64,000 nucleotides of DNA, taken from assembly GCF_001279725.1 (NCBI RefSeq), contig NZ_LGDE01000238.1, positions 1 to 64,000 on the forward strand. Direction: 5' to 3'. A model generated the notes under the pieces. That model saw nothing but the letters and a program-made list of their open reading frames with translations. It was not told the DNA's origin and ran no database searches. The first letter of the stretch is position 1, and each line of letters opens with the position of its first letter. The stretch comes from Streptomyces sp. WM4235. Lineage in GTDB: Bacteria > Actinomycetota > Actinomycetes > Streptomycetales > Streptomycetaceae. Positions 15,426 through 23,631 of this stretch are shown one piece after another. A program made the translations under genes and the position numbers.

Positions 15426-16568
15426 TCAGCCGGCGTCCCCGCGCCCGGCCCTCAGCGCACGGCGGGTCTCCTCCTCGATCAGGTCGGTGTTGATGGCGAC
15501 GGCCGCCCGGACCCCTTGCGCGGCGGCGCCCGCCACCTGCTCCATCGGGGCCGTCACGTTGCCCGCCGCCCATACACCGGGCAGCGCCGTCGCCCCGGTC
15601 TGCGGATCCGAGTCCACACAGGTGCCGACCACCCGGCCGCCCCGCTCGATCGTGGCCTCCGGCAGCCCCAGGCCGGTCAACACCCCGGACCGGGCGGTGA
15701 ACCGCGGGGCCACCACCAGCGCCCGACAGGCCACCGACCGGCCATCAGCCAGCACGACCGCGGCGAGCCGGTCGTCCGTACCCACGTCCAAGCCCGTCAC
15801 CTCGCCCTCGATCACCTCGACCCCCCGGGCCGCGAGCAGTTCGCGCTCGTCCCGTCCCGGCGCCCAGGTGTGGGACAGCAGCGTCACCCGGTCGCTCCAC
15901 TGGCGCCAAAGCCCCGCCTGGTGCACGGCGAGGGGCCCGGTGGCCAGCACGGCGAGGGGCAGGTCCCGCACCTCCCATCCATGGCAGTACGGGCAGTGCA
16001 GCACGTCCCGCCCCCAGCGGTCCCGCAGCCCCGGCACGGGCGGCAGCTCGTCCAGCAGCCCGGTCGCGACCAGGAGCCGGCCCGCCCGTACGACCGAGCC
16101 GTCCCCGCACCGGACCAGGAATCCCCCGCCCGGTACGCGGTCGGCGGCGACGACGGTACCTGCGGCCCCGGACCGGATCCGGGCCCCGTACCCGAGTGCC
16201 TCCGCCCGCCCGCGGGCCAACAGCTCGGCGGGGTTAGCGCCGTCGTGACCGAGGTACCCGTGCACGTGCGCGGCAGGGGCGTTGCGCGGACTTCCGGAGT
16301 CGAGCACCAGCACCGACCGCCGGGCCCTGGCCAGGGTCAACGCCCCGGCGAGCCCGGCGGCTCCACCACCCACGACCACGACGTCCGCGACATTCGCGCC
16401 GTCCGCCACACCAAGCCCACTCGTCACACCCGTCGCACTCACCGCACCCGTCGAACTCACAGCACCCACCACATTCGTCGCACCCGTCGAACGCACAGCA
16501 CCCATCACGCCCACCACACCCGTCGTACTCACAGCACCCGTCGTACTCACTGCACCCACCTCACCCAT
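15426..16568 (-). CDS. NAD(P)/FAD thioredoxin-reductase-like oxidoreductase with repetitive N-terminus
   Basis: From about residue 62 the protein is a thioredoxin-reductase-fold flavoenzyme: DVVVVGGGAAGLAGAL, a redox-active CPYC in HCPYCHGWE, and the FAD motif GVWAAGNVT. Members of this group reduce disulfides in small proteins or natural products. The first 60 residues are unusual: they consist of degenerate GAVSTTG repeats encoded by a repeated DNA segment. The ATG at 16568 has only a weak ribosome binding site, so the true start could lie just before the Rossmann strand. The gene is divergent from the Nudix gene across a spacer with a palindrome. Confidence 0.85.
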   Translation of the reverse strand: MGEVGAVSTTGAVSTTGVVGVMGAVRSTGATNVVGAVSSTGAVSATGVTSGLGVADGANVADVVVVGGGAAGLAGALTLARARRSVLVLDSGSPRNAPAAHVHGYLGHDGANPAELLARGRAEALGYGARIRSGAAGTVVAADRVPGGGFLVRCGDGSVVRAGRLLVATGLLDELPPVPGLRDRWGRDVLHCPYCHGWEVRDLPLAVLATGPLAVHQAGLWRQWSDRVTLLSHTWAPGRDERELLAARGVEVIEGEVTGLDVGTDDRLAAVVLADGRSVACRALVVAPRFTARSGVLTGLGLPEATIERGGRVVGTCVDSDPQTGATALPGVWAAGNVTAPMEQVAGAAAQGVRAAVAINTDLIEEETRRALRAGRGDAG

Positions 16569-16653
16569 CGCAATCCAATCCACCCGCCACACCCGTCTCG
16601 CGGACTCGCTTCCGTCCCCTGGCGGCCCCGAGCGTCACCCCGACGCGCCCCGC

Positions 16654-16681
16654 TTGACAAATGTCCTTGCCGAATCGGCAA
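16654..16681. promoter_or_regulatory. TTGACA box with 15-bp palindrome between divergent genes
   Basis: A consensus -35 TTGACA (16654-16659) precedes TTGCCGA-A-TCGGCAA (16667-16681), a perfect dyad about a single central base. A smaller dyad GACA-AA-TGTC overlaps the -35. The palindrome would cover the spacer and -10 of a promoter reading into the Nudix gene, which then has an almost leaderless start. It suits a repressor of both divergent genes; the regulator is unknown. Confidence 0.5.
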
Positions 16682-16689
16682 ATGGAGCC

Positions 16690-17229
16690 ATGGCCCCCGC
16701 ACCCGCCGGACCCACCGGACCCACCGACCCCGCGGCATCCACCACCGAGCCCTGGGTACGCGCCGCTCCCCGACCGAACGCCGTCGTGGGCGTCGGCCTC
16801 GTCGTGGTCGACACCGACGGCCGAATCCTGCTCGGCCTGGCCCATGACGGCCGCTGGGAACTCCCCGGCGGCAAGGTGGACCCCGGAGAGGGCTTCGAAC
16901 AGGCCGCGGCGCGGGAACTCGCCGAGGAGACGAGCCTGCGCGCGAAACCCGAGGACATCGACGTCCTGGCCGTCCACATCGACTCCGCGTCCGGCGTGAC
17001 GCGACTGACCGCGGCCGCCGTCACCCGCACCGCCGAGGGCACACCGGCGGTCACCGAGCCCGACAAGATCGCCCGTTGGGCCTGGTTCGCCCCCACCGAG
17101 ATCCCGGCGGACCTCTACGTCCCCTCGGTGACGGTCCTGCGCACCTGCCTCCCCGAAGCCCGCGACCTTCCCACGGTCTCGACGTACGACTACGCGACGC
17201 ACGGCTGGGCCGGCACGCATCCGCAGTGA
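16690..17229 (+). CDS. Nudix hydrolase
   Basis: This 179-residue protein has a Nudix box GGKVDPGEGF...RELAEETSL, so it should hydrolyse a nucleoside diphosphate linked to another moiety with Mg2+. The Glu residues that bind metal are present; the Gly near the end of the box is replaced by Ser, a common variation. About 30 Pro/Ala-rich residues precede the domain, and AVVGVGLVVVDTDG begins the fold. The ATG is preceded by GGAG at very short spacing. It shares a promoter region with the divergent thioredoxin-reductase-like gene, which might mean a joint redox or nucleotide-pool role; the substrate is unknown. Confidence 0.88.
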   Translation: MAPAPAGPTGPTDPAASTTEPWVRAAPRPNAVVGVGLVVVDTDGRILLGLAHDGRWELPGGKVDPGEGFEQAAARELAEETSLRAKPEDIDVLAVHIDSASGVTRLTAAAVTRTAEGTPAVTEPDKIARWAWFAPTEIPADLYVPSVTVLRTCLPEARDLPTVSTYDYATHGWAGTHPQ

Positions 17230-17265
17230 GAACGGCGTCCTTCGGGGCGGCAGGCCGATTCCAGC

Positions 17266-17461
17266 CCCAGCCTGACCACCCGGCCCGGCGAACGTCGCCG
17301 TACATGCCGCCGAGCACCCAGGCGGCGTCGGGCCGTCCGGGCATCTCGTCACCGGTGAGACCGTCGTCCTGGGCGAGCCCGGCGAGCCAGTCGGTCTCGG
17401 AGGCGGCCGCGAGGGGCCACGGGGCAAAGAGGTCCGCCCGGATCGGCGACAGGCCCTTCGT
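17266..17461 (-). pseudogene. Protein-like frame after the exporter stop codon, without a start
   Basis: On the minus strand, in the same frame as the exporter and directly after its TGA, about 65 codons read like a real protein (LSPIRADLFAPWPLAAASE, then DWLAGLAQDDGLTGDEMPGR, then PDAAWVLGGMYGDV). GC at third codon positions is very high (about 90 percent over 58 codons). There is no ATG, GTG or TTG before residue 37 of this frame, and the sense breaks down as it enters the Nudix gene. I read it as the 5' remnant of a deleted gene; a read-through extension of the exporter is the alternative. Confidence 0.35.
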
Positions 17462-19534
17462 TCAGGTCGCCGCCCCCGCGGTCGGCCTCGACCTCGGTGC
17501 GAAGTTGCCGTCGCGCAGGTCCTCCGCCAGCAGCCGCTTGGCGATGGCGTCGGCGGCCGCCCGCAGTTCCGCGCTGCGCGGCCGACCCCGGTCCTTCTCC
17601 AACCGGTCGCCGAGCCAGTCGCCCCAGGCGCGCGAGATGACGCCCGCCTCCCGCTCTCCCGCCGGGGTCAGGGAGACGAAGTCGTTCTCGCGGACCAGGT
17701 ACCCCTCGTCCACCATCCGTTCGAAGACCGGCAGCAGGACTTCCGGCGGGAGCGAGCGCCGCGCCGCGACCAGGCCGAGGCTCGCGTACCCGACCGTCCG
17801 GATCAGCAGGTCCACCTGCATCACCGCCCACGCCCCCGCGATGTCCAGGCGGGTGTCCGAGGCGGCGACGATCCCGCGCGCCGTGTCCGCCCCCATGCTC
17901 CGTACGAGTTTGCCGACGGCCAGCTCCAGCAGTTTCGCCGAGTCCCCGGAGGCCGTGGCGGGCGAGCCGAAGCCGTCGCCCATGTCGGTCGAGCCGGCCC
18001 GGGCGCTGTCACGCAGCCTGACCTGCTTGAGGAAGAGGGCGACGACGAACCCGAACAGCGCGACGGGCACCGTCCACAGGAACACCGTGTGCAGGGCGTG
18101 CGCGTACGCCTCGATGATCGGCGCGGCCGTCGCCGGGTCCAGCCCGTGCACCCCCTCGGGGCTGTGCGCGGCCTCGGCCACCTGTGCCGGGTCCGCTCCG
18201 GTGGCTCGCGCGGCCTCCGGGATCGCGGCCTCCAGTGCGGGTCCCAGGGTGTTCGCGTAGATGGTGCCGAAGACGGCGGTGCCGAAGGCGCTGCCGAGCG
18301 TACGGAAGAAGGTGACGCCGGAGGTGGCCGTGCCGAGGTCGGCGTAGTCGACGGTGTTCTGCACGGCGATCGTCAGGACCTGCATGGACAGGCCGATGCC
18401 GGTGCCGAGCACGAACATGTACAGCGATTCCAGCCAGGACGCGGTCCCCGGCTCCATCCGCGAGAGCAGGTACAGGCCCAGTGCCATGACGGCGCAGCCG
18501 ACGATGGGGAAGATCCGGTAACGGCCGGTCTTGCTGACGGTGTTTCCGCTGAAGACGGAGGCGATCAGCAGGCCGATCACCAGGGGCAGGGTGCGGACGC
18601 CCGAGATCATGGCGGAGTCCCCGTCCACGTACTGGAGGTACGTCGGCAGGAAGGTCATCGCGCCGAGCATCGCGAACCCGACGACGAAGCTCAGGACGGA
18701 GCACACCGCGAAAACGGGGTTGTGGAAGAGCCGCATCGGCAGCATCGGCTCCGCGGCCCGCGTCTCGACCAGGCAGAAGAGGGCCAGCGCGACGAGACCG
18801 CCCGCGAACAGGCCGATGATGACACCCGAGGTCCAGGCGTACTCGTTGCCACCCCAACTGGTCGCCAGGATCAGCGCGCTCGCCCCGATGGCGATCAGGG
18901 CGATGCCCAGGTAGTCGATGACCGGTTTTCCCTCGGCGCGCACCGACGGGATGGTGCGGGCGGCCGCGATGACGACGAGGATCGCGATGGGAACGTTGAC
19001 GTAGAAACACCAACGCCAGGTCAGCTGGTCGGTGAACAGTCCGCCGAGCAGCGGTCCGATGACGGTGGCGACACCGAAGACGGCGCCGATCATGCCCTGG
19101 TACTTGCCGCGCTCGCGCAGCGGGACCACGTCGGCGATCAGCGCCATCGCCGTGACCATCAGGCCGCCGGCGCCGATGCCCTGTACGCCGCGCCACACGA
19201 TCAGCAGGGTCATGTTGCTCGCGAGACCGCACAGGAACGAGCCGGTGATGAAGATGACGGCGGAGAGCTGGAAGATCAGTTTTCGGCCGAAGAGGTCGCC
19301 GAACTTGCCGACCAGTACGGTCGAGACCGTCTCCAGCAACAGGTACGAGGTGACCACCCACGACATGTGGTCGCCACCGCCGAGGTCGGCCACGATCGTG
19401 GGCAGAGCGGTGCCCACGATCGTCTGGTCGAGCGCGGCCAGTAGCACGCCGAGCATGATCGTGCCGAAGACGACGTTGCGCTGCCGCCGGTCGAGCACGG
19501 GGGGCGCCGCGACTACGGCGGGGGCGGTGGTCAC
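17462..19534 (-). CDS. MFS multidrug exporter, DHA2 (EmrB/QacA) family, with C-terminal wHTH-like domain
   Basis: This 690-residue protein has about 14 membrane helices in its first 520 residues. DHA2 hallmarks are [20 protein letters not shown] in helix 1, [10 protein letters not shown] in loop 2-3, and [19 protein letters not shown]. It should export drugs or metabolites by proton antiport. After the last helix comes a cytosolic domain of about 160 residues with [20 protein letters not shown], which resembles a winged-helix wing; this extension occurs in several actinobacterial exporters. The GTG at 19534 has GAGAG 8 nt upstream; GTG at 19543 is an alternative. No regulator gene is adjacent. 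Confidence 0.9.
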   Translation of the reverse strand: MTTAPAVVAAPPVLDRRQRNVVFGTIMLGVLLAALDQTIVGTALPTIVADLGGGDHMSWVVTSYLLLETVSTVLVGKFGDLFGRKLIFQLSAVIFITGSFLCGLASNMTLLIVWRGVQGIGAGGLMVTAMALIADVVPLRERGKYQGMIGAVFGVATVIGPLLGGLFTDQLTWRWCFYVNVPIAILVVIAAARTIPSVRAEGKPVIDYLGIALIAIGASALILATSWGGNEYAWTSGVIIGLFAGGLVALALFCLVETRAAEPMLPMRLFHNPVFAVCSVLSFVVGFAMLGAMTFLPTYLQYVDGDSAMISGVRTLPLVIGLLIASVFSGNTVSKTGRYRIFPIVGCAVMALGLYLLSRMEPGTASWLESLYMFVLGTGIGLSMQVLTIAVQNTVDYADLGTATSGVTFFRTLGSAFGTAVFGTIYANTLGPALEAAIPEAARATGADPAQVAEAAHSPEGVHGLDPATAAPIIEAYAHALHTVFLWTVPVALFGFVVALFLKQVRLRDSARAGSTDMGDGFGSPATASGDSAKLLELAVGKLVRSMGADTARGIVAASDTRLDIAGAWAVMQVDLLIRTVGYASLGLVAARRSLPPEVLLPVFERMVDEGYLVRENDFVSLTPAGEREAGVISRAWGDWLGDRLEKDRGRPRSAELRAAADAIAKRLLAEDLRDGNFAPRSRPTAGAAT

Positions 19535-19642
19535 ATCTCGCACTCTCACAGCGCGCCCGGCGCGGCGCATGCGGCGCTGGGCCGTACGACTGACCCCAGC
19601 CGGCCGGGCACGACCGGCCGGACGCCTCCCCCCGGCGCCGCG

Positions 19643-20992
19643 TCAGCGCAGGTAGGCCAGCCCCGGATGCTCCGCCGCGTACCCGTCGAGGAGGCGGCGG
19701 GCCACGCCCACCGAGTCCACGAGCGGGTGCAGGGCGAAGGCCTTGACGGCGCTCGCCCGCGAGCCGCTCGCCGCCGCGGCGAGGACCTCCCGCTCCACCG
19801 CCTTGACCGAGGTCACCAGCCCCACCGCGTGCAGCGGCAGGGGGGCCACGCCCACCGGGTGCGCCCCGTTGGCGTCGACCAGGCAGGGCACCTCGATGAC
19901 CGCCTCGGCGTCGAGCACGGACAGGGTGGAGCCGTTGCGGACGTTCAGGATCAGGGTGGCGCGTTCGTCCCGGGCGATGGCCCGCATCAGCGCGAGCGCG
20001 ACCTTCTCGTAGCCGCCGGACTCCAGGTCGCTCTCGTCGCGGTCGCCGACGCCCGCGGCCTCGCGATTCTCGGCCATGTACGTGGCCTCGCGCTCGGCCC
20101 GGGTGCGGTCCCAGGCCGCGAGTGCCGCGCCGGCGGGCCGGCCGGGCAGGGCCGCCTCGGCGTAGAACCCGCGTTGCCGGTCGCGCAGGAAGGCTCCGCG
20201 GGTCTGCTCGACCTCCTGGTAGGCGCGCACGGTGTCGCGGTTGAAGTAGTAGTAATGGAGGTACTCGTTCGGGATCGCGCCGAGCGAGCGCAGCCATGCG
20301 GCGCCGAAGAGCCGGCCCTCCTCGAAGGACTCCAGGGCCGCGTCGTCCGCCAGCAGCCGGGGCAGTTCGTCGCGTCCGCCGACGCGCAGCCCGCGGACCC
20401 ATCCCAGGTGGTTGAGGCCCACGTAGTCGATCCAGGCTTCCTCGGGCCGGGCCCCCAGCAGGCGCGCGATGCGCCGGCCGAGCCCCACCGGGGAGTCGCA
20501 GATGCCGATCACCCGGTGGCCGAGTTCCTCGGCCATCGCCTCGGTCACCACGCCGGCCGGATTGGTGAAGTTGATGACCCAGGCCTCGGGGGCGATCCGG
20601 GCGATCCTGCGGGCGATCTCGCGTACCACCGGCACGGTCCGCAGGCCGTACGCGATCCCGCCCGCGCCCACGGTCTCCTGCCCCAGGACTCCCTCGGCCA
20701 GGGCGATCCGTTCGTCGGCGGCGCGGCCGTCGAGGCCTCCGACGCGAATGGCCGAGAAGACGAAGTCGGCTCCGCGCAGGGCCTCGTCGAGGTCCGTGGT
20801 GGTGACGACCGTCGGCGCGTCCGGTACTCCGGCGGCCTGGTCCGCGAGCACCCGTGCCATGACGGTGAGCCGGCCGGAATCCTCGTCGTACAGGGTCACG
20901 CGGGTCACCCGGCCCTCGGCGTGGTCGCCGAGCAGGGCTCCGTGGACGAGCGGTACGCGGAATCCGCCCCCGCCGAGGATGGTCAGCCGCAC
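19643..20992 (-). CDS. GH4 family glycosidase (6-phospho-beta-glucosidase type)
   Basis: This 449-residue enzyme belongs to the NAD- and Mn-dependent glycoside hydrolase family 4, which cleaves 6-phospho-glucosides by a redox-elimination mechanism in the cytoplasm. It begins with the NAD-binding motif LTILGGGGFRVPLV. NFTNPAG, ICDSPVG with the metal-binding Cys, and GLNHLGW with the metal-binding His follow. The frame extends upstream, but the GTG that starts this strand, preceded by AAGGGCGG, is the natural start. No sugar phosphotransferase genes are nearby, so the substrate source is unclear; some actinobacterial members act on unphosphorylated sugars. Confidence 0.88.
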   Translation of the reverse strand: MRLTILGGGGFRVPLVHGALLGDHAEGRVTRVTLYDEDSGRLTVMARVLADQAAGVPDAPTVVTTTDLDEALRGADFVFSAIRVGGLDGRAADERIALAEGVLGQETVGAGGIAYGLRTVPVVREIARRIARIAPEAWVINFTNPAGVVTEAMAEELGHRVIGICDSPVGLGRRIARLLGARPEEAWIDYVGLNHLGWVRGLRVGGRDELPRLLADDAALESFEEGRLFGAAWLRSLGAIPNEYLHYYYFNRDTVRAYQEVEQTRGAFLRDRQRGFYAEAALPGRPAGAALAAWDRTRAEREATYMAENREAAGVGDRDESDLESGGYEKVALALMRAIARDERATLILNVRNGSTLSVLDAEAVIEVPCLVDANGAHPVGVAPLPLHAVGLVTSVKAVEREVLAAAASGSRASAVKAFALHPLVDSVGVARRLLDGYAAEHPGLAYLR

Positions 20993-21139
20993 GCTTCTAC
21001 CGCCCTTCGCCAGTGCCACGATCGGCGACACGGATGCGGTGGCGCGTCCTGCGCGTTCCCGCTCCGCGGCATCCGGGACGCGGCACACGATCAAGGACCC
21101 CAGTGTCCCCCGCCGGCGCCCCGCCGGGGATCACCGCGT

Positions 21140-22120
21140 CTACGACGGCACGGCGCGCAGGCGCGCCCCCTGCTGGTACGGGGACGTCGCCACGCCGCGG
21201 ATCGGGCCGGTCGGCAGACCGTTCGGCGCCGACAGGACGAGGGTGATGCGGGCCAGGCCCATCTCCTCCAGCATGCGGCTCGATTCGGCCACCATCCGGC
21301 AACGCACCAGACCCCAGCCGGGGTCCGGGTGGCGCACGGTGCGTACGGCCCCGTCCAGTTCGGCGGCGGCCGCCCCGTGGGTGCTCAGCCAGTGGGGGAC
21401 GCCGTACCGGTAGGCGGCCTCCATGAACGGGTCACGGGCGACCTCCTGGCGGATGCTGCGCAGCCCCTCGTCGTCAGGGGCGACGGCCAGGGCGTTGGCG
21501 AACTGGGCCAGGAGCGGTACGCACCAGGCCGGTTCATGGTCCTCCAGAACGGCGGCCGCGTCCGGGTGGAACAGTACGAAGCGCAGGAAGTTGTCGTCCG
21601 GCAGGGCCGTGGGGTGCGGGCGCACGGACTGGAAGAGCCGGTCGAAGGCGGAGTTGGTCAGGGCCACGTCCCAGCGGTGGTCCACCAGGAAACTCGGGTA
21701 CGGCACGGCTTCCATCAGGGCCGCGTAGTCGCACAGGTAGTCGCGCTGGGCGGGGTCCTCGGGCAGCCGGTTCTCCTCCGCCGCGCGCCAGGTGGGCGGC
21801 GGGTCCCGGTCGACCATGACGCGGAACAGCCAGAAGCACTGGCGCTCGCTCATCTCCAGGGATTCAGCCAGGGCGAGCAGCTTCCGGTCGGTCCATTCCT
21901 TGACCAGGCCGCGTTCCCAGTTTCCGTACGCGCGCACGCTGATGCCCAGCCGTGCGGCGATGTCCTCCTGGCTCAATCCGAGTTCTTCGCGGCGCCGGCG
22001 CAAAATCTCCTTGCGTCGCTCCGACCGCACTGCGCCACGGGCGGTTTCATCGTCCGCCAGGCGCTCCTCACCGGCTCGGGCGAGGCCATCGGACGGGCCC
22101 ACCGCTGCGAGATGTAGCAC
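21140..22120 (-). CDS. XRE-family regulator with MmyB-like ligand-binding domain
   Basis: This 326-residue protein has an N-terminal helix-turn-helix (LGLSQEDIAARLGISVRAYG, residues about 50-75) and a C-terminal MmyB-type PAS-like sensor (SFLVDHRWDVALTNSAFDRL; FVLFHPDA). The family often regulates a divergent or nearby gene in response to a small ligand. I set the start at GTG because GAGGAGGGGGAG lies 6 nt upstream; longer forms add 40 residues without coding character. It is divergent from the HTH-metallopeptidase-membrane operon, and the spacer carries a palindrome, so it may control that operon. Confidence 0.88.
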   Translation of the reverse strand: MLHLAAVGPSDGLARAGEERLADDETARGAVRSERRKEILRRRREELGLSQEDIAARLGISVRAYGNWERGLVKEWTDRKLLALAESLEMSERQCFWLFRVMVDRDPPPTWRAAEENRLPEDPAQRDYLCDYAALMEAVPYPSFLVDHRWDVALTNSAFDRLFQSVRPHPTALPDDNFLRFVLFHPDAAAVLEDHEPAWCVPLLAQFANALAVAPDDEGLRSIRQEVARDPFMEAAYRYGVPHWLSTHGAAAAELDGAVRTVRHPDPGWGLVRCRMVAESSRMLEEMGLARITLVLSAPNGLPTGPIRGVATSPYQQGARLRAVPS

Positions 22121-22201
22121 CGAGAGCTCCCCCTCCTCACGGTCTGGATCTTCATTTCCGTGTGGCGATCCTGCTACCGACTTCATTCGAGTGTCAACTA
22201 T

Positions 22202-22284
22202 TGTGGCAATTCCAGCCTCTTGGCAGCTCATTCCCGCCACAGCTGTGGCAAGTTCTGGCCCTGCCGCGCGAGACCGGATAGATT
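22202..22284 (+). promoter_or_regulatory. Divergent control region with GCCACAGCTGTGGC palindrome
   Basis: A perfect 14-bp palindrome GCCACAGCTGTGGC (22236-22249) lies 42 bp from a second TGTGGCAA half-site (22202-22209 versus 22244-22251), four helical turns apart. A strong -10 TAGATT (22279-22284) faces the downstream HTH gene. The sites are placed to control both divergent transcripts. Confidence 0.55.
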
Positions 22285-22340
22285 CCCTGAGGCCGACTCA
22301 CGTGCCTGTACCGACCTCGCGCGATCTAGGAGAACCACTG

Positions 22341-23009
22341 GTGACAGACGGCTTCCCGGCTCCCGTCGCGGTGGCCAACGTGTCTCTGGCAGCCACCGTC
22401 ACGCGGGTAGCCGAACTCGCGGGCAAAATGGGCCGTGACCTTAACCAGGTCTTCGACCTGCGCAAGCTCTCGGACGCCTCCGGCGTTCCCACGGACGTGG
22501 TCAAAACCCTCCTCGACGGCCGGCGGGCCGGCGAACCCGACCTCCAGACACGCTTCCTCCAGCGGCTGGACCTGCTGCGGCGCACCCGGGTGAAACCCAA
22601 CGGCCGCCGCTACACTCAGCAGGAGATCGCGGACGGCGCGGGCATGTCCCGGCAGCAGGCAGGAGCCTTGATCAACGGCGACCGGCGGCCCACCATGGAG
22701 CACTGCGACGCCATCCAGCGCTTCTTCGGGGTACACGCGGGCTTCCTCACCGCCCACGACGCCGACGCCCTGACCGATGCGCTCCAGCGGACCGAACAGC
22801 AGTTGCTCCAGGACTTCGCCGGACGCGAGCGGCAAACCGTACCGGCCGAAACCGCTTCGGTGGGCGATCCGCTGGCAAGACTCCTGCAGGACCACGGAGT
22901 GCGGGGGATCGCCTGGCGCGCCGCCCAACTGCCCAGCGACAAGCACCGGGACAAAGTGACCGAATGGCTGGACATGCTCCTGGAAAGCGTCAAACCGAAC
23001 GAATCATGA
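22341..23009 (+). CDS. Helix-turn-helix regulator, one-unit form
   Basis: This 222-residue protein starts at GTG with AGGAG 8 nt upstream. It contains two HTH-like stretches: LRKLSDASGVPTDVVKTLL (residues about 40-58) and YTQQEIADGAGMSRQQAGAL (about 90-110). These are followed by the marker segment AIQRFFGVHAGFLTAHDADA and a C-terminal helical tail with DHGVRGIAWRAAQLP. The same order of elements occurs twice in the protein at 54619-55650, so both belong to one family. It is the first gene of an operon with an ImmA/IrrE-like metallopeptidase and a membrane protein. It is probably the DNA-binding partner of that peptidase. Confidence 0.8.
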   Translation: MTDGFPAPVAVANVSLAATVTRVAELAGKMGRDLNQVFDLRKLSDASGVPTDVVKTLLDGRRAGEPDLQTRFLQRLDLLRRTRVKPNGRRYTQQEIADGAGMSRQQAGALINGDRRPTMEHCDAIQRFFGVHAGFLTAHDADALTDALQRTEQQLLQDFAGRERQTVPAETASVGDPLARLLQDHGVRGIAWRAAQLPSDKHRDKVTEWLDMLLESVKPNES

Positions 23010-23073
23010 CCCAGTCGAAAGTCTGGATCTGATCCTTGAGTCCTGATCCGGATCCGCGCCGACGGGGAGAACG

Positions 23074-23631
23074 GTGAGCATAGGCAGAGAGCAGCGGCGG
23101 TTGTGTGGGGAACTCGTGGCCGGCCTCAAGCTGACCACCCCCGTGGAACCCGTGGACCTCTACGCCGCCCTCTGTGAGGGCATGAGCAGACACCGCGGCC
23201 GGCCGGTGCAGTTCCGGATGGCACCGTTCCCCCAGGGGACGGCGAGCGGCCTGTGGCTCGACATGGCGGACCGCGATCTCGTGGTCATCGAGGAACGCAC
23301 GGCGCCGGACCACCAATTGGTGATCCTCGGCCACGAGCTATGGCACATGAAGGCCGGTCACTGCAGTCACCACGTCGACGGAGCCGCCGTCGCCGCCCGG
23401 ATGTTGACCGACGAAGCCGACCTCGGCGAGACGGTTCGCCGGGTCGCCGCGCGCACCCGCGCCGACGTTCGGGAAGAGACCGACGCGGAAACCTTCGGCC
23501 TCCTCCTCGGCAGCCGGTGCCGGACGTGGCTGGCCGGGTCCTCCGGCCAGCGCGCACCCGCGCAGCGCGACCAGTTGGCGGGCCGCATCGAGACCTCCCT
23601 CGGCTACCGGGGGCACAGGAACGAGCATTGA
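23074..23631 (+). CDS. ImmA/IrrE-like zinc metallopeptidase
   Basis: This 185-residue protein has the zinc motif HELWH in ILGHELWHMKAGH, the signature of ImmA/IrrE (DUF955) peptidases. Those proteins cleave XRE-type repressors: ImmA inactivates ImmR in ICEBs1 and IrrE/PprI cleaves DdrO. A third ligand could be one of the Asp/Glu residues in REETDAETFG. It is a compact cytosolic protein, with GTG preceded by GGGGAGAACG. Its position directly after an HTH gene fits a protease-repressor pair. Some annotations call such proteins toxin components of toxin-antitoxin systems; a signalling role seems likelier here. Confidence 0.82.
   Translation: MSIGREQRRLCGELVAGLKLTTPVEPVDLYAALCEGMSRHRGRPVQFRMAPFPQGTASGLWLDMADRDLVVIEERTAPDHQLVILGHELWHMKAGHCSHHVDGAAVAARMLTDEADLGETVRRVAARTRADVREETDAETFGLLLGSRCRTWLAGSSGQRAPAQRDQLAGRIETSLGYRGHRNEH

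Noticed and set aside
17349..17831. Minus-strand frame of 160 codons over the exporter's 3' end
   Set aside because: It is an out-of-frame shadow of the exporter gene, Gly/Arg-rich without coding pattern.
23074..23631. ImmA-like gene as a toxin of a toxin-antitoxin pair
   Set aside because: HELWH and context fit a regulatory peptidase better; no small labile antitoxin-type gene precedes it.
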